The translations under genes and the position numbers were made by a program. The notes under the pieces were generated by a model. It saw only the letters and a program-made list of their open reading frames with translations, made no database searches and had not been told where the DNA came from. This document shows, one piece after another, positions 35,500 through 43,347 of a stretch of 64,000 nucleotides of DNA. Origin of the DNA: Cupriavidus basilensis (lineage in GTDB: Bacteria; Pseudomonadota; Gammaproteobacteria; Burkholderiales; Burkholderiaceae); assembly GCF_000876015.1 (NCBI RefSeq), contig NZ_BBQM01000023.1:186001-250000 (forward strand), given 5' to 3'. Every line of letters begins with the position of its first letter. The first letter of the stretch is position 1.

Positions 35500-35571
35500 A
35501 CGAGCCCGCCCGCCCCCTCCACCGCATGCGGCGCGCCGCGCAGCGGCTCGACTACCCCGGACAAACACATC

Positions 35572-35871
35572 ATGAAAAAGATCGCTCTCGCCGGTGCCGG
35601 CCTGATGGCACTCTCCTGCTCGCTGTCGGCCCTCGCCGGCCCGGATTTCGCCGTCATCGAGAAGGCCCGCGAGGCCAAGCGCGCCCAGCAGCATGCCGCT
35701 GTCAGCCAGCCCGTGGCCACCACCGCCACCCAGGCGTCGGTGACGCCGCGCGGCGTGGTCTACAAGCACGAAGTGGCTGCCGTGCCGGCGCGGGACACCA
35801 TCGGCCAGCAGGCCGCGCCCGCCCGTAGCACGGCCGCGCCGCAGGCCGGCGCGGACGGCTCCAAGAGCTGA
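35572..35871 (+). CDS. Small exported protein, GPDFAVIEK family, copy 1
   Basis: Protein of 99 residues with a signal peptide (MKKIALAGAGLMALSCSLSALA) directly followed by GPDFAVIEKAREAKRAQQ, a charged helix-like segment shared with the protein at 39270. The rest (40-99) is Ala/Val/Thr-rich and low in complexity. The position of Cys17 does not make a good lipobox, so it is probably periplasmic or secreted. Preceded by the shared promoter element and a hairpin leader. No known family is recognised; function unknown. The gene is real by virtue of the paralog and conserved promoter. Confidence 0.75.
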   Translation: MKKIALAGAGLMALSCSLSALAGPDFAVIEKAREAKRAQQHAAVSQPVATTATQASVTPRGVVYKHEVAAVPARDTIGQQAAPARSTAAPQAGADGSKS

Positions 35872-35946
35872 GCCCGCTCACGCGCGAAGCTGCCCGGCCG
35901 CCGCGCGCGGCCGGCCCGATGCCACGCATCGGCGCATGACGCCTTG

Positions 35947-35990
35947 CGCACGGCGCGCCGTGCCGCCCACGCGGCGCGGCGCGCCGTGCG
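35947..35990. terminator. 13-base inverted repeat between small protein and acyltransferase
   Basis: CGCACGGCGCGCC and GGCGCGCCGTGCG pair perfectly over an 18-base loop. It may end the small-protein transcript; there is no T-run, so an operator is also possible. Confidence 0.4.
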
Positions 35991-36063
35991 TTGAACTTGG
36001 CGGACGATGCCTAGGGGACGCCGGTACACTCGTGCCGATACGGGAAACCTGGATGGGGCGTCA

Positions 36064-37353
36064 ATGCGCAGCGAGTATCCCCGTTCACAGCCGCGCGGCG
36101 CACGGCGCAACGGCGCCACGACCGCGGGCCCGCGGGCAGCGCCCGCAAGCCGCCTCGCGCGCGGCCACCTGCGCCCGCTCGACGGCATACGCGGCATCGC
36201 CATCCTGCTGGTCTTCTTCCACCACTCGGTGGTGCCGGCCGCGCTCGGCGACAGCGGAACCATCGGCCATCTCGCGCTCAAGCTGCTGGTGTCGGGCTGG
36301 ATTGGCGTGGACGTCTTCTTCGCGCTGTCCGGCTTCCTGATCACCGGCATCCTGCTCGACGCGAAAGGCGCGCCGCGCTACTTCGTCAATTTCTACGCCA
36401 GGCGCACGCTGCGGATCTTCCCGCTGTACTACTTCTTCCTGGTTCTGTTCTTTCTGATCCTGGGGCCATTCCTAGCGGAAATCTACCAGCCCGGGCAGGC
36501 CTATGCGGACCTCCATCGCGCGCAGGCGTGGTTCTGGAGCTATCTGCAGAACTGGTATTTCGCCAGGCTGCCGCAGGGCTCGCCGGTGCCGGTGACGCAA
36601 CTGTGGTCGCTCGCCATCGAGGAGCAGTTCTACCTGGCCTGGCCGCTGGTGGTGTTCCTGTGCCCGGCCCGGCGCGTGGCGCTGCTGTCGCTGGCCCTGT
36701 GCGCGGCGTCGCCGCTGCTCAGGCTGGCCCTGATCGCGCGCGGCTGGGACCAGATGGCAATCTACGTGTCCACGCTCACCCACGTCGACCCGCTCCTGTG
36801 GGGCGCGCTGGTGGCGTCGTATGCGCGCTGCCGGGCGCCGCTGCCCAGCGCGCGGCAGGTGCTGGGCGCGCTCGCGGTGCTGGCATTCGCCGGCGCGGCG
36901 CTGGTCGACGTGCTCGACGGCGGGCTGCGGCGCAACGGGCTGGCGCTGCAGACGCTGGGCTTCAGCATCATCGGCGCCAGCGCCGCGCTGCTGATCGCGG
37001 CCACGCTGCTGCTGCCGCCCGATGCGCGGCTGAACCGGTTCCTCGGCCACCGCGTGCTGACCACGTTCGGGAAATACAGCTATTCGCTCTACGTGTTCCA
37101 CCCGCCGGTGCTGTATGCCGTGGCATGGCTGTTCCGCGCGCGGCTGCAACTGCTGCCGGACGAGGGCAGCGTGTTCTCGGCCGGCTACCTGTGCTTCGTG
37201 CTGGTTTCCCTGCTGGCGTGCATGCTGATCAGCCTTGCCACGTGGCATCTGTTCGAGGCAAGGCTGCTGGCGCTCAAGCGATACTTCGGCGCGGAAGCGG
37301 GGCGGCCCGCGCGCATGGCGCCGACCTCCGGCAACGTCCCCGAGGCAGACTAG
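36064..37353 (+). CDS. Acyltransferase 3 family (OafA/YrhL-like) membrane protein
   Basis: Integral membrane O-acyltransferase of 429 residues with about ten helices. The family opening LRPLDGIRGIAILLVFFHHS places the catalytic His near residue 60, and the conserved FFALSGFLITGILL and FYARRTLRIFPLYYFFL follow. The late helices include FGKYSYSLYVFHPP, also typical. It probably acetylates a surface polysaccharide or other glycan; acceptor unknown. An in-frame ATG at 36007 would add 19 residues but has no ribosome binding site. Its stop overlaps the stop of the convergent porin gene in the tetranucleotide CTAG. Confidence 0.9.
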   Translation: MRSEYPRSQPRGARRNGATTAGPRAAPASRLARGHLRPLDGIRGIAILLVFFHHSVVPAALGDSGTIGHLALKLLVSGWIGVDVFFALSGFLITGILLDAKGAPRYFVNFYARRTLRIFPLYYFFLVLFFLILGPFLAEIYQPGQAYADLHRAQAWFWSYLQNWYFARLPQGSPVPVTQLWSLAIEEQFYLAWPLVVFLCPARRVALLSLALCAASPLLRLALIARGWDQMAIYVSTLTHVDPLLWGALVASYARCRAPLPSARQVLGALAVLAFAGAALVDVLDGGLRRNGLALQTLGFSIIGASAALLIAATLLLPPDARLNRFLGHRVLTTFGKYSYSLYVFHPPVLYAVAWLFRARLQLLPDEGSVFSAGYLCFVLVSLLACMLISLATWHLFEARLLALKRYFGAEAGRPARMAPTSGNVPEAD

Positions 37354-38597
37354 AGCAGCACGCCGATCTCGCACAGGCCGCGCACCTGCGCGCGGCGGTT
37401 GCCATCGGTGCCGAAGGCCGCGCCCGGCGCGGTCCGGCGCGCGCCCACGTAGGCGAACTCGGTACGCACGAAGAAGCGCTTGTACTGGTACGTCGGGGTC
37501 AGCGTGACCGACCATGCCTCGCTGCCCGCGCCGTACAGGAGATTGGGCGCGCCGCCCGCCGCGGTGCCGGTCGAGGCGATGTACTCCAGCCGCACCGGCA
37601 GCTTGAACCCCGGCAGCCGCAGCCCGGCGGGCGTGGCGTCGGCGCCGAAGTCGTAGCTCATCAGCAGCGCGCCGCCGTAGGTCGAGGCCGCCTCGCTGGT
37701 GCCGTACTCGGGCAGCCTGGGCACGCGCGTGTACTGCAGATAGGGCTGGAAGGTCCATGCGCCGCGGGTGCGCGTGTAGATCAGGTTGTAGATCTGCTGG
37801 TTGTTCTGGTACAGCGGCGTCGCGGTCGTCGATACGTCGGTGTGGCCGGTGTTGGCGCCGGCGCTGAACGTGATGGTGCTGCTGCTGTCCAGCGCGTAGC
37901 TGGCCAGCCCCGTGATCCAGCTGTAGCGCTTCGAGTAGAAGCCGTCGTTCACCGATGCGGAAAGCGTCAGCGGGCCGGCGGCGTAGTTGACCTGGATGCC
38001 GCGGTTCACCGCGTTCTCCTGGTTCCACAGCAGGCCGCGCTGGATGTTCATGTTCTGGAACGAGAAGGTGCTCTCCGCCCCGATCAGCGTGGGCAGCTTG
38101 CCGACCATCACCGACAGCGTGTCGGTGGGGGCGATCTTGAGATAGCCCTGGGCCAGCGGGCTGAACAAGGCCGGCGTGGCATCCGAGGTGCGCAGGTACG
38201 GCACGCCGAGCACCGGCGTCGAGTAGTAGCCGGCCTGGACGAAGAACTGCAGCAGGCCATCGGCCTTGTTGACGAAGACCTGGGCGTTGCCGAGGTCGAA
38301 CTGCCGGCTGCGGTCCGCCGGCACGGCGTGGCTCTGCGCCAGCCCGAGCCCGCTCAGCACGCCGCCCACGTAGAGCGGCCCGAGCGCGCCCGCGTCGATG
38401 CGCACGGGGGCCGCGCTCAACGTGCTCGCGATCGCCGGCTGCAGTGCCGGCGCCGGCGCTTCCTGCGCTTCCTGCGCGGGCTGCTGGCCGGCCTCGGCCG
38501 CCGCCTGCTGCGGCTGGTCCTGCGCCCACGCGGCGGCGGGGCCGGCGCTCAATGCCGTCAGGACTGTGGCGACGCAGAATCGGACGTGTGTTTTCAT
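37350..38597 (-). CDS. Outer membrane beta-barrel porin
   Basis: Protein of 415 residues with a signal peptide (MKTHVRFCVATVLTALSAGPAAAWAQ) and an Ala/Gln/Pro-rich N-terminal stretch (27-60). The rest is a chain of amphipathic beta-strands with aromatic girdles (for example FDLGNAQVFVNKADGLLQFFVQAGYYSTPVLGVPYL), typical of a beta-barrel of 14-18 strands. It ends in GVLL and not Phe. It looks like the OmpL-like/BBP2 porins of Burkholderiales. AAGGAA precedes the start. Solute unknown. Convergent with the acyltransferase, with overlapping stop codons. Confidence 0.83.
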   Translation of the reverse strand: MKTHVRFCVATVLTALSAGPAAAWAQDQPQQAAAEAGQQPAQEAQEAPAPALQPAIASTLSAAPVRIDAGALGPLYVGGVLSGLGLAQSHAVPADRSRQFDLGNAQVFVNKADGLLQFFVQAGYYSTPVLGVPYLRTSDATPALFSPLAQGYLKIAPTDTLSVMVGKLPTLIGAESTFSFQNMNIQRGLLWNQENAVNRGIQVNYAAGPLTLSASVNDGFYSKRYSWITGLASYALDSSSTITFSAGANTGHTDVSTTATPLYQNNQQIYNLIYTRTRGAWTFQPYLQYTRVPRLPEYGTSEAASTYGGALLMSYDFGADATPAGLRLPGFKLPVRLEYIASTGTAAGGAPNLLYGAGSEAWSVTLTPTYQYKRFFVRTEFAYVGARRTAPGAAFGTDGNRRAQVRGLCEIGVLL

Positions 38598-38730
38598 CGG
38601 ATGGGTTCCTTCTCTTGCCGGGCCTGACGTACCGCACCGCCGTGGTGTGGCAGCGGCTCGCCGGCAAGGAACATGCCGCTGCAGGGACGTAAATGTCCGT
38701 CATCCCGCGTCGCGCATGGCGTTTTTTACC

Positions 38731-38797
38731 CATGAAAAAAACGACTGGTACACATAGTTTTATATCGTTATTCGAATTCATCGCGCAGGCATACACT
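38731..38797 (+). promoter_or_regulatory. Shared LysR-type promoter element, copy at second small exported protein
   Basis: CATGAAAAAAACGACT, eight bases, TAGTTTTATATC, six bases, CGAAT, 14 bases, TACACT (38792-38797). The first 16 bases are identical to the copy at 35246, and all blocks are in the same register. Confidence 0.75.
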
Positions 38798-38892
38798 GCC
38801 GTCGTTCCAGCGTGATTCGTCAGGTTCAAGACAGGCCCAAGAGCCGGTCGGACCGGACGCCGCCACGCCGCCGCCCCTGGAGATGACGCATC

Positions 38893-39066
38893 ATGAAGAC
38901 CCGAGGTATCGCCCTGGCAGCCGTGGCGCCCGCCACAGCGTTCCGCGCCGCCGCGGCCCATGCCTCGGGCCACGCCGCCCTTGCCGGCGGCGCGAACGAC
39001 GGCAGGCCCGTTTGCCGGCGGCGCCCGGCACCGGCGCCGGCCCGCGCCGGATGGATATCCGGGTAG
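38893..39066 (+). CDS. Possible 57-residue exported peptide in the second leader
   Basis: Short gene about 95 bases after the -10 of the shared promoter and before the leader terminator. GGAG lies ten bases before the ATG. The N-terminus MKTRGIALAAVAPATAFRAAAAHASG resembles a Sec signal peptide; the C-terminal part is Arg/Pro-rich and looks random, so it could be a decayed or frameshifted small exported protein. The terminator 79 bases after its stop would make it the only product of a short transcript. No family recognised. Confidence 0.45.
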   Translation: MKTRGIALAAVAPATAFRAAAAHASGHAALAGGANDGRPVCRRRPAPAPARAGWISG

Positions 39067-39144
39067 ACAGGTGGCTCTGTGGCCGCGTGCTTCTCCTTTG
39101 CTCCAGTGCGGCCACACTTCTGACGGCTGAGCTATCTCCAGCCG

Positions 39145-39180
39145 CGGGGAGCGGCCCAGGGCCCGCTCCCCGTTTTTTTT
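39145..39180 (+). terminator. Intrinsic terminator in the second leader
   Basis: CGGGGAGCGG and CCGCTCCCCG pair perfectly over an eight-base loop and run straight into eight T. This is the clearest rho-independent terminator of the window. It stands between the shared promoter and the 73-residue gene. Confidence 0.9.
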
Positions 39181-39269
39181 CCTCGCGACGGCATGCGCGC
39201 CCCGTTGCGCCCCCGGCGCACGGCGTTGCTCCGCAACCCGACCGCAATCACACCGAACAGGCAACGCTC

Positions 39270-39491
39270 GTGAAAAATCTGACCTTGATGGCCGCCGGCC
39301 TGGCGGCACTCGCATGCTCGCTCGCGGCACTGGCCGGCCCGGACTTCGCCGTCATCGAAAAGGGCCGCGCGGCCAAGCGGGCCGAGCAGCGCGCCCAGCG
39401 ACGGGTCCTGCAGAGCGACGCCGCCAGCGAGCCGGCCGCCGTCAGGCCGCAGCCGGAACAGGCCGGCGCGGCCGACCAGCGCGGCAGTTGA
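39270..39491 (+). CDS. Small exported protein, GPDFAVIEK family, copy 2
   Basis: Protein of 73 residues from a GTG start. Signal peptide VKNLTLMAAGLAALACSLAALA, then GPDFAVIEKGRAAKRAEQR, which is colinear with the protein at 35572; the tails differ (here Gln/Ala/Pro-rich). The paralogs also share the promoter element and the leader hairpin arrangement. Expression past the strong leader terminator would need read-through, an unseen internal promoter, or regulated antitermination. Function unknown. Confidence 0.7.
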   Translation: MKNLTLMAAGLAALACSLAALAGPDFAVIEKGRAAKRAEQRAQRRVLQSDAASEPAAVRPQPEQAGAADQRGS

Positions 39492-39534
39492 GCCGCATCG
39501 CCACGTTGTCGTCGTCCAACTCCCGGTCCCCCGC

Positions 39535-39831
39535 ATGTCCGTCGAAATCGAACGCCTCTCGGCCATCATCTGGGTGCGCGAGCGCATGGCCGCATACGGC
39601 CTGACCATCGATGCGCTGGCCGCCGCCGGCTGCTTTCCGGCCACGATCCCGGCCCCGATCCGGACCACGATCCGGACCACCAAGCCGCCGCCAAAGAGAG
39701 AACAGAAGCACTACCGCAACGCCGACGGCCAGACCTGGGACGGCCACGGCGCGATGCCGCACTGGCTGCAGCGCGCCGTCAACGCCGGGCAGTCGATCGA
39801 GCATTTCCGCGCCGAGGCCGGCGCGGACTGA
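39535..39831 (+). CDS. H-NS family protein, short N-terminus
   Basis: Protein of 98 residues. The C-terminal part (57-95, YRNADGQTWDGHGAMPHWLQRAVNAGQSIEHF) is the H-NS DNA-binding domain; the usual core TWxGRGxxPxWL reads TWDGHGAMPHWL, so the Arg of the AT-hook-like loop is His. The oligomerisation domain is reduced to about 40 residues (RLSAIIWVRERMAAYGLTIDALAAAGCF), and a Thr/Pro/Arg linker follows. It may be a small H-NS-like silencer or modulator of H-NS oligomers. It follows the second small exported protein by 43 bases and could be co-transcribed. Confidence 0.8.
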   Translation: MSVEIERLSAIIWVRERMAAYGLTIDALAAAGCFPATIPAPIRTTIRTTKPPPKREQKHYRNADGQTWDGHGAMPHWLQRAVNAGQSIEHFRAEAGAD

Positions 39832-39854
39832 GCGGGCCAGGCACGCGGCCTGGC

Positions 39855-42524
39855 CTAGCGCAGCCAGGGCGCGTCCTGGCCGCCGCCCGCGCCGTAGCGC
39901 GCCAGCGCCTGCGCATGCAGGGCCGGCGACACCGCGCGCAGCGCGGCGAGCGCCACGTGATGCCGGTCGACCTCGAAGAAGCCGCGCAGCGCGTCGCGCG
40001 TGTCGCTGCGCCCGAAGCCGTCGGTGCCCAGCGCGGTGAACGGCGCCTGCACATAGGAGGTGATCAGTTGCGCGCAGGCCCGCACGTAGTCGGTGGCGGC
40101 CACCACCGGCGTGGTGCCGGGCAGGCAGCGCTGCACGTAGCTCCGGGCCTCGCCGCCGGCCGCGAACAGGCCGCCGCGCTCGCATTCGCGCGCGTCGCGC
40201 GCCAGTTCGGAGAAGCTGGTCACGCTCCAGATCTCGGACCGGATGCCCCAGTCTTCGGCCAGCAGTTCCGCCGCCGCGATGACCTCGCGCAGGATGGCGC
40301 CGGCGCCGAGCAGCCTGACCGCGGCGGCGCCCTCGCCCGGGCCGCGCGTGCCGAAGCGGTACATGCCCTTGATGACGCCTTCGCGCGCATCGGCCGGCAG
40401 CGGCGCCTGCGCGTAGTTCTCGTTGTTGACGGTGAGGTAGTAGAACTCGTCGTGCTGGTCTTCGAGCATGCGGCGCGCGCCGTGGTCGATGATGACGGCG
40501 GCCTCGCTGGCGAAGGCAGGGTCGTAGGCGCGGCAGTTCGGCACGGTGGAGGCGATCAGCTGGCTGGTGCCGTCCTGGTGCTGCAGGCCTTCGCCGGCCA
40601 GCGTGGTGCGCCCGGCGGTGGCGCCGATCAGGAAGCCGCGGGCGCGCTGGTCGGCCGCGGCCCAGATCAGGTCGCCCACGCGCTGGAAGCCGAACATCGA
40701 GTAGTAGATGTAGAACGGCAGCATGGCCACGCCGTTCACGCTGTACGAGGTGGCCGCCGCGGTCCAGGACGCCAGCGCGCCGGCCTCGGTGATGCCTTCC
40801 TCGAGCAGCTGGCCTTGCCGGCTTTCCTTGTAGTACAGCATCGAGCCGGCGTCCTCCGGCTCGTAGAGCTGGCCGGCCGGCGAGTAGATGCCGATCTGGC
40901 GGAACAGGTTGGCCATGCCGAAGGTGCGCGCCTCGTCGGCCACGATGGGCACCACGCGCGGGCCGACTTCGCGGTCCTTGATGAGGTTGGTGAACAGCCG
41001 CACCACCGCGGTGGTGGTGGAGACCGCGCGCGCGTCCGGCTCCAGCGCGAAGCGCGCGTACTGCATCAGGTCCGGCATGCGCAGCGCGTCGGCGTGGCGG
41101 CTGCGCGCCGGCAGGTAGCCGCCCAGCGCGCGGCGGCGCGCATGCAGGTAGGCCATCTCGGCGCTGTCCTCGGCGGGCTTGTAGAAGCGCAGCGTCTCCA
41201 CCGCGGCATCGTCCAGCGGCAGCTTGAAGCGGTCGCGGAAGGCGCGCAGCGCGTCCACGTCGAGCTTCTTCTGCTGGTGCGCGGTCATGCGCGATTCGCC
41301 GGCCTCGCCCATGCCGAAGCCCTTCTTGGTCTTGGCCAGGATCACGGTGGGCGCGCCCGTATGCTCCTGCGCGGCGCGGAAGGCCGCGTGGAGCTTGCGG
41401 AAGTCGTGGCCGCCGCGGCGCAGCGCGTCGATGTCGGCACTGCTCATGCCGGCGGCCAGCGCCTTGAGCTCGGGGTCGCGGTTGAAGAAGTTGGCGAGGT
41501 TGTAGTCGCCGTCCCTGGCGCCGAGGTTCTGGTACTCGCCATCGACCATCGCGGCGAAGCGGCGCAGCAGCGCGTGGCTGGTGTCGCGCGCGAACAGCGT
41601 GTCCCACTCCGAGCCCCACACCACCTTGACCACGTTCCAGCCGGCGCCGGCGAACAGCGCCTCCAGCTCATTGATGACCTGGCCGTTGCCGCGCACCGGG
41701 CCGTCCAGCCGCTGCAGGTTGCAGTTGACGACGAAGGTCAGGTTGTCGAGCTGCTCGCGCGCGGCCAGCGACAGCGCGGCCAGCGATTCGGGCTCGTCCA
41801 TCTCGCCGTCGCCGAACACGCCCCACACGCGGCGCCCGGCGGTCTCGGCGATGCCGCGATGCGCGAGATAGCGCAGGAAGCGCGCCTGGTAGATCGCGCT
41901 GATGGGGCCGATGCCCATCGAGCCGGTCGGGAACTGCCAGAAATCCGGCATCAGCCACGGATGCGGATAGGAGCACAGGCCGCCGCCGGCCACCTCCTGC
42001 CGGTAGTTGGCGAGCTGGCTCTCGGACAGCCGGCCTTCGAGGAACGCGCGCGCGTAGACGCCCGGCGCCGAGTGCGGCTGGAAGTAGACCAGGTCGCCCT
42101 TGCGCCCGCCCTCGTCGGCGCGGAAGAAATGATTGAAGCCCACTTCGAAGATTTCCGCCGCCGAGGCATAGCTCGACAGGTGCCCGCCGAGCTCGCCGTA
42201 GGCCTTGTTGGCGCGCACCACCATCGCCAGCGCGTTCCAGCGGATGATCGAGGTCAGGCGCTGCTCCATGTCGAGGTCGCCGGGATAGCGCGGCTGCTCG
42301 GCCACGCCGATGGTGTTCTGGTAGGCGGAGTACGGATGTGCGCGGTGGCCCAGGCCGAGATGGCTGGCATGCTCGGCCAGCCGCTCGAGCAGGAAGCGCG
42401 CGCGCGGCGCGCCGCCGGCGCGCACCACGCCGGCCAGCGCGTCGAGCCATTCGCGGGTTTCTTCGTGATCGGTGTCCTCGCCGTGGGCAAGGTCGCCGGC
42501 GGCGGCTTGGTGCTGCGCGTGCAT
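39855..42524 (-). CDS. aceE: Homodimeric pyruvate dehydrogenase E1 (AceE)
   Basis: Protein of 889 residues, the normal size of homodimeric AceE, which decarboxylates pyruvate with thiamine diphosphate and acetylates lipoyl-E2. Evidence: the opening DTDHEETREWLDALAGVVRAGG, RYPGDLDMEQRLTSIIRWNALAMVVRANK, the TPP motif GDGEMDEPESLAALSLAAREQLDNLTFVVNCNLQRLDGPVRGN, and KTKKGFGMGEAGESRMTAHQQKKLD. No E2 or E3 genes are adjacent. It is likely a second copy in addition to one in a main pdh operon. GGAGAC lies close before the ATG. Confidence 0.93.
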   Translation of the reverse strand: MHAQHQAAAGDLAHGEDTDHEETREWLDALAGVVRAGGAPRARFLLERLAEHASHLGLGHRAHPYSAYQNTIGVAEQPRYPGDLDMEQRLTSIIRWNALAMVVRANKAYGELGGHLSSYASAAEIFEVGFNHFFRADEGGRKGDLVYFQPHSAPGVYARAFLEGRLSESQLANYRQEVAGGGLCSYPHPWLMPDFWQFPTGSMGIGPISAIYQARFLRYLAHRGIAETAGRRVWGVFGDGEMDEPESLAALSLAAREQLDNLTFVVNCNLQRLDGPVRGNGQVINELEALFAGAGWNVVKVVWGSEWDTLFARDTSHALLRRFAAMVDGEYQNLGARDGDYNLANFFNRDPELKALAAGMSSADIDALRRGGHDFRKLHAAFRAAQEHTGAPTVILAKTKKGFGMGEAGESRMTAHQQKKLDVDALRAFRDRFKLPLDDAAVETLRFYKPAEDSAEMAYLHARRRALGGYLPARSRHADALRMPDLMQYARFALEPDARAVSTTTAVVRLFTNLIKDREVGPRVVPIVADEARTFGMANLFRQIGIYSPAGQLYEPEDAGSMLYYKESRQGQLLEEGITEAGALASWTAAATSYSVNGVAMLPFYIYYSMFGFQRVGDLIWAAADQRARGFLIGATAGRTTLAGEGLQHQDGTSQLIASTVPNCRAYDPAFASEAAVIIDHGARRMLEDQHDEFYYLTVNNENYAQAPLPADAREGVIKGMYRFGTRGPGEGAAAVRLLGAGAILREVIAAAELLAEDWGIRSEIWSVTSFSELARDARECERGGLFAAGGEARSYVQRCLPGTTPVVAATDYVRACAQLITSYVQAPFTALGTDGFGRSDTRDALRGFFEVDRHHVALAALRAVSPALHAQALARYGAGGGQDAPWLR

Positions 42525-42803
42525 GGCTGTCTCCGTGGGGTTGCGTGGCGGGCGGCGGCATCGATGGCGCCGCGTCGCCCCGGAGCGCGGACCGCCTTTC
42601 CGGCAAGGTCCGGGGGCCGCGCGGGCAGGAATTCATTGTAGGGAGAGGGGTGCCGCAGAAGCTGCCGAATTCGGGCAGCCGGCGAGCCGCGCGCAGCGGA
42701 ACGTGCCGCGAAGTGGCGCGGCGGCGGCGTGTCTGTGCCGTGAAGCGGAGAATTGCCGGAACGACGTGCCGCGGCGCGCGCGCGTCAGGCCAGCGCGGCG
42801 CCG

Positions 42804-42819
42804 GCCACCGGCCGGTGGC
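42804..42819. terminator. Palindrome after the lipoprotein pair
   Basis: GCCACCGGCCGGTGGC is a 16-base perfect palindrome, seven bases after the lipoprotein stop on the minus strand. No T-run follows. The rest of the 301-base gap to aceE shows only a weak GCTGCC/GGCAGC hairpin at 42661. Confidence 0.4.
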
Positions 42820-42825
42820 GACCGG

Positions 42826-43347
42826 CTATTGCAGGTTGCCCCAGCGCGGCACCGCCGGCTCGGCCGCCGCCCACTTCCAGCCGCCAGGCTGCCTGCAGGC
42901 CGTGGTCAGGAACCAGCTGCGCTGCCGCTTGCCGTCGTCGTCCACCGAGAACAGCGCCTCGCGGCACTCGGCCAGCGGCGTGCGGATGACGCGCACCACG
43001 CGCACCCAGCCGTGCTGGTTGCCGTAGGGAATGGGATGGCGGATTTCCCAGCGCTGCTGCTCGTCCACCGGCATGGCGCCGATGGTGGCGGCGATGCTGT
43101 CCTGCTCGGCACGCTGCCAGTTGCGGAACACGTACTTGGCGCCGGCATCCGCCGCCGCCGCCACGCCGATGCCCACGCTGGCGCCGATGGCCGGGTTGCC
43201 GGTGACGGCGCCGGTGGCCACGCCGGCCACCGCGCCGGTCAGGTCGCCCACCGAGGCGCAGCCGCTGGCCAGCGCCGCGGCCAGCAGCGCGGCCAGGGCG
43301 GAGGCCGGCGCGGAGACCAGGATGCGCGGCCGCCGGCGGCCGCTCAT
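42826..43347 (-). CDS. Lipoprotein with glycine-zipper segment, tandem copy 2
   Basis: Lipoprotein of 173 residues (lipobox LASGC). After the Cys comes a glycine/alanine-rich segment (GAVAGVATGAVTGNPAIGASVGIGVAAAADAG) like a glycine-zipper membrane span. The C-terminal domain (YVFRNWQRAEQDSIAATIG... to WKWAAAEPAVPRWGNLQ) is colinear with the upstream neighbour protein: both share FSVDxDGKxxxxxxxxxC and end in WKWAxAEPAxxRWGxLQ. The start overlaps the stop of the first copy by four bases. Function unknown; tandem duplication is clear. Confidence 0.8.
   Translation of the reverse strand: MSGRRRPRILVSAPASALAALLAAALASGCASVGDLTGAVAGVATGAVTGNPAIGASVGIGVAAAADAGAKYVFRNWQRAEQDSIAATIGAMPVDEQQRWEIRHPIPYGNQHGWVRVVRVIRTPLAECREALFSVDDDGKRQRSWFLTTACRQPGGWKWAAAEPAVPRWGNLQ

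Noticed and set aside
42661..42679. GCTGCC...GGCAGC hairpin upstream of aceE as terminator
   Set aside because: Only six pairs, no T-run, and too far from the lipoprotein stop on the correct strand.
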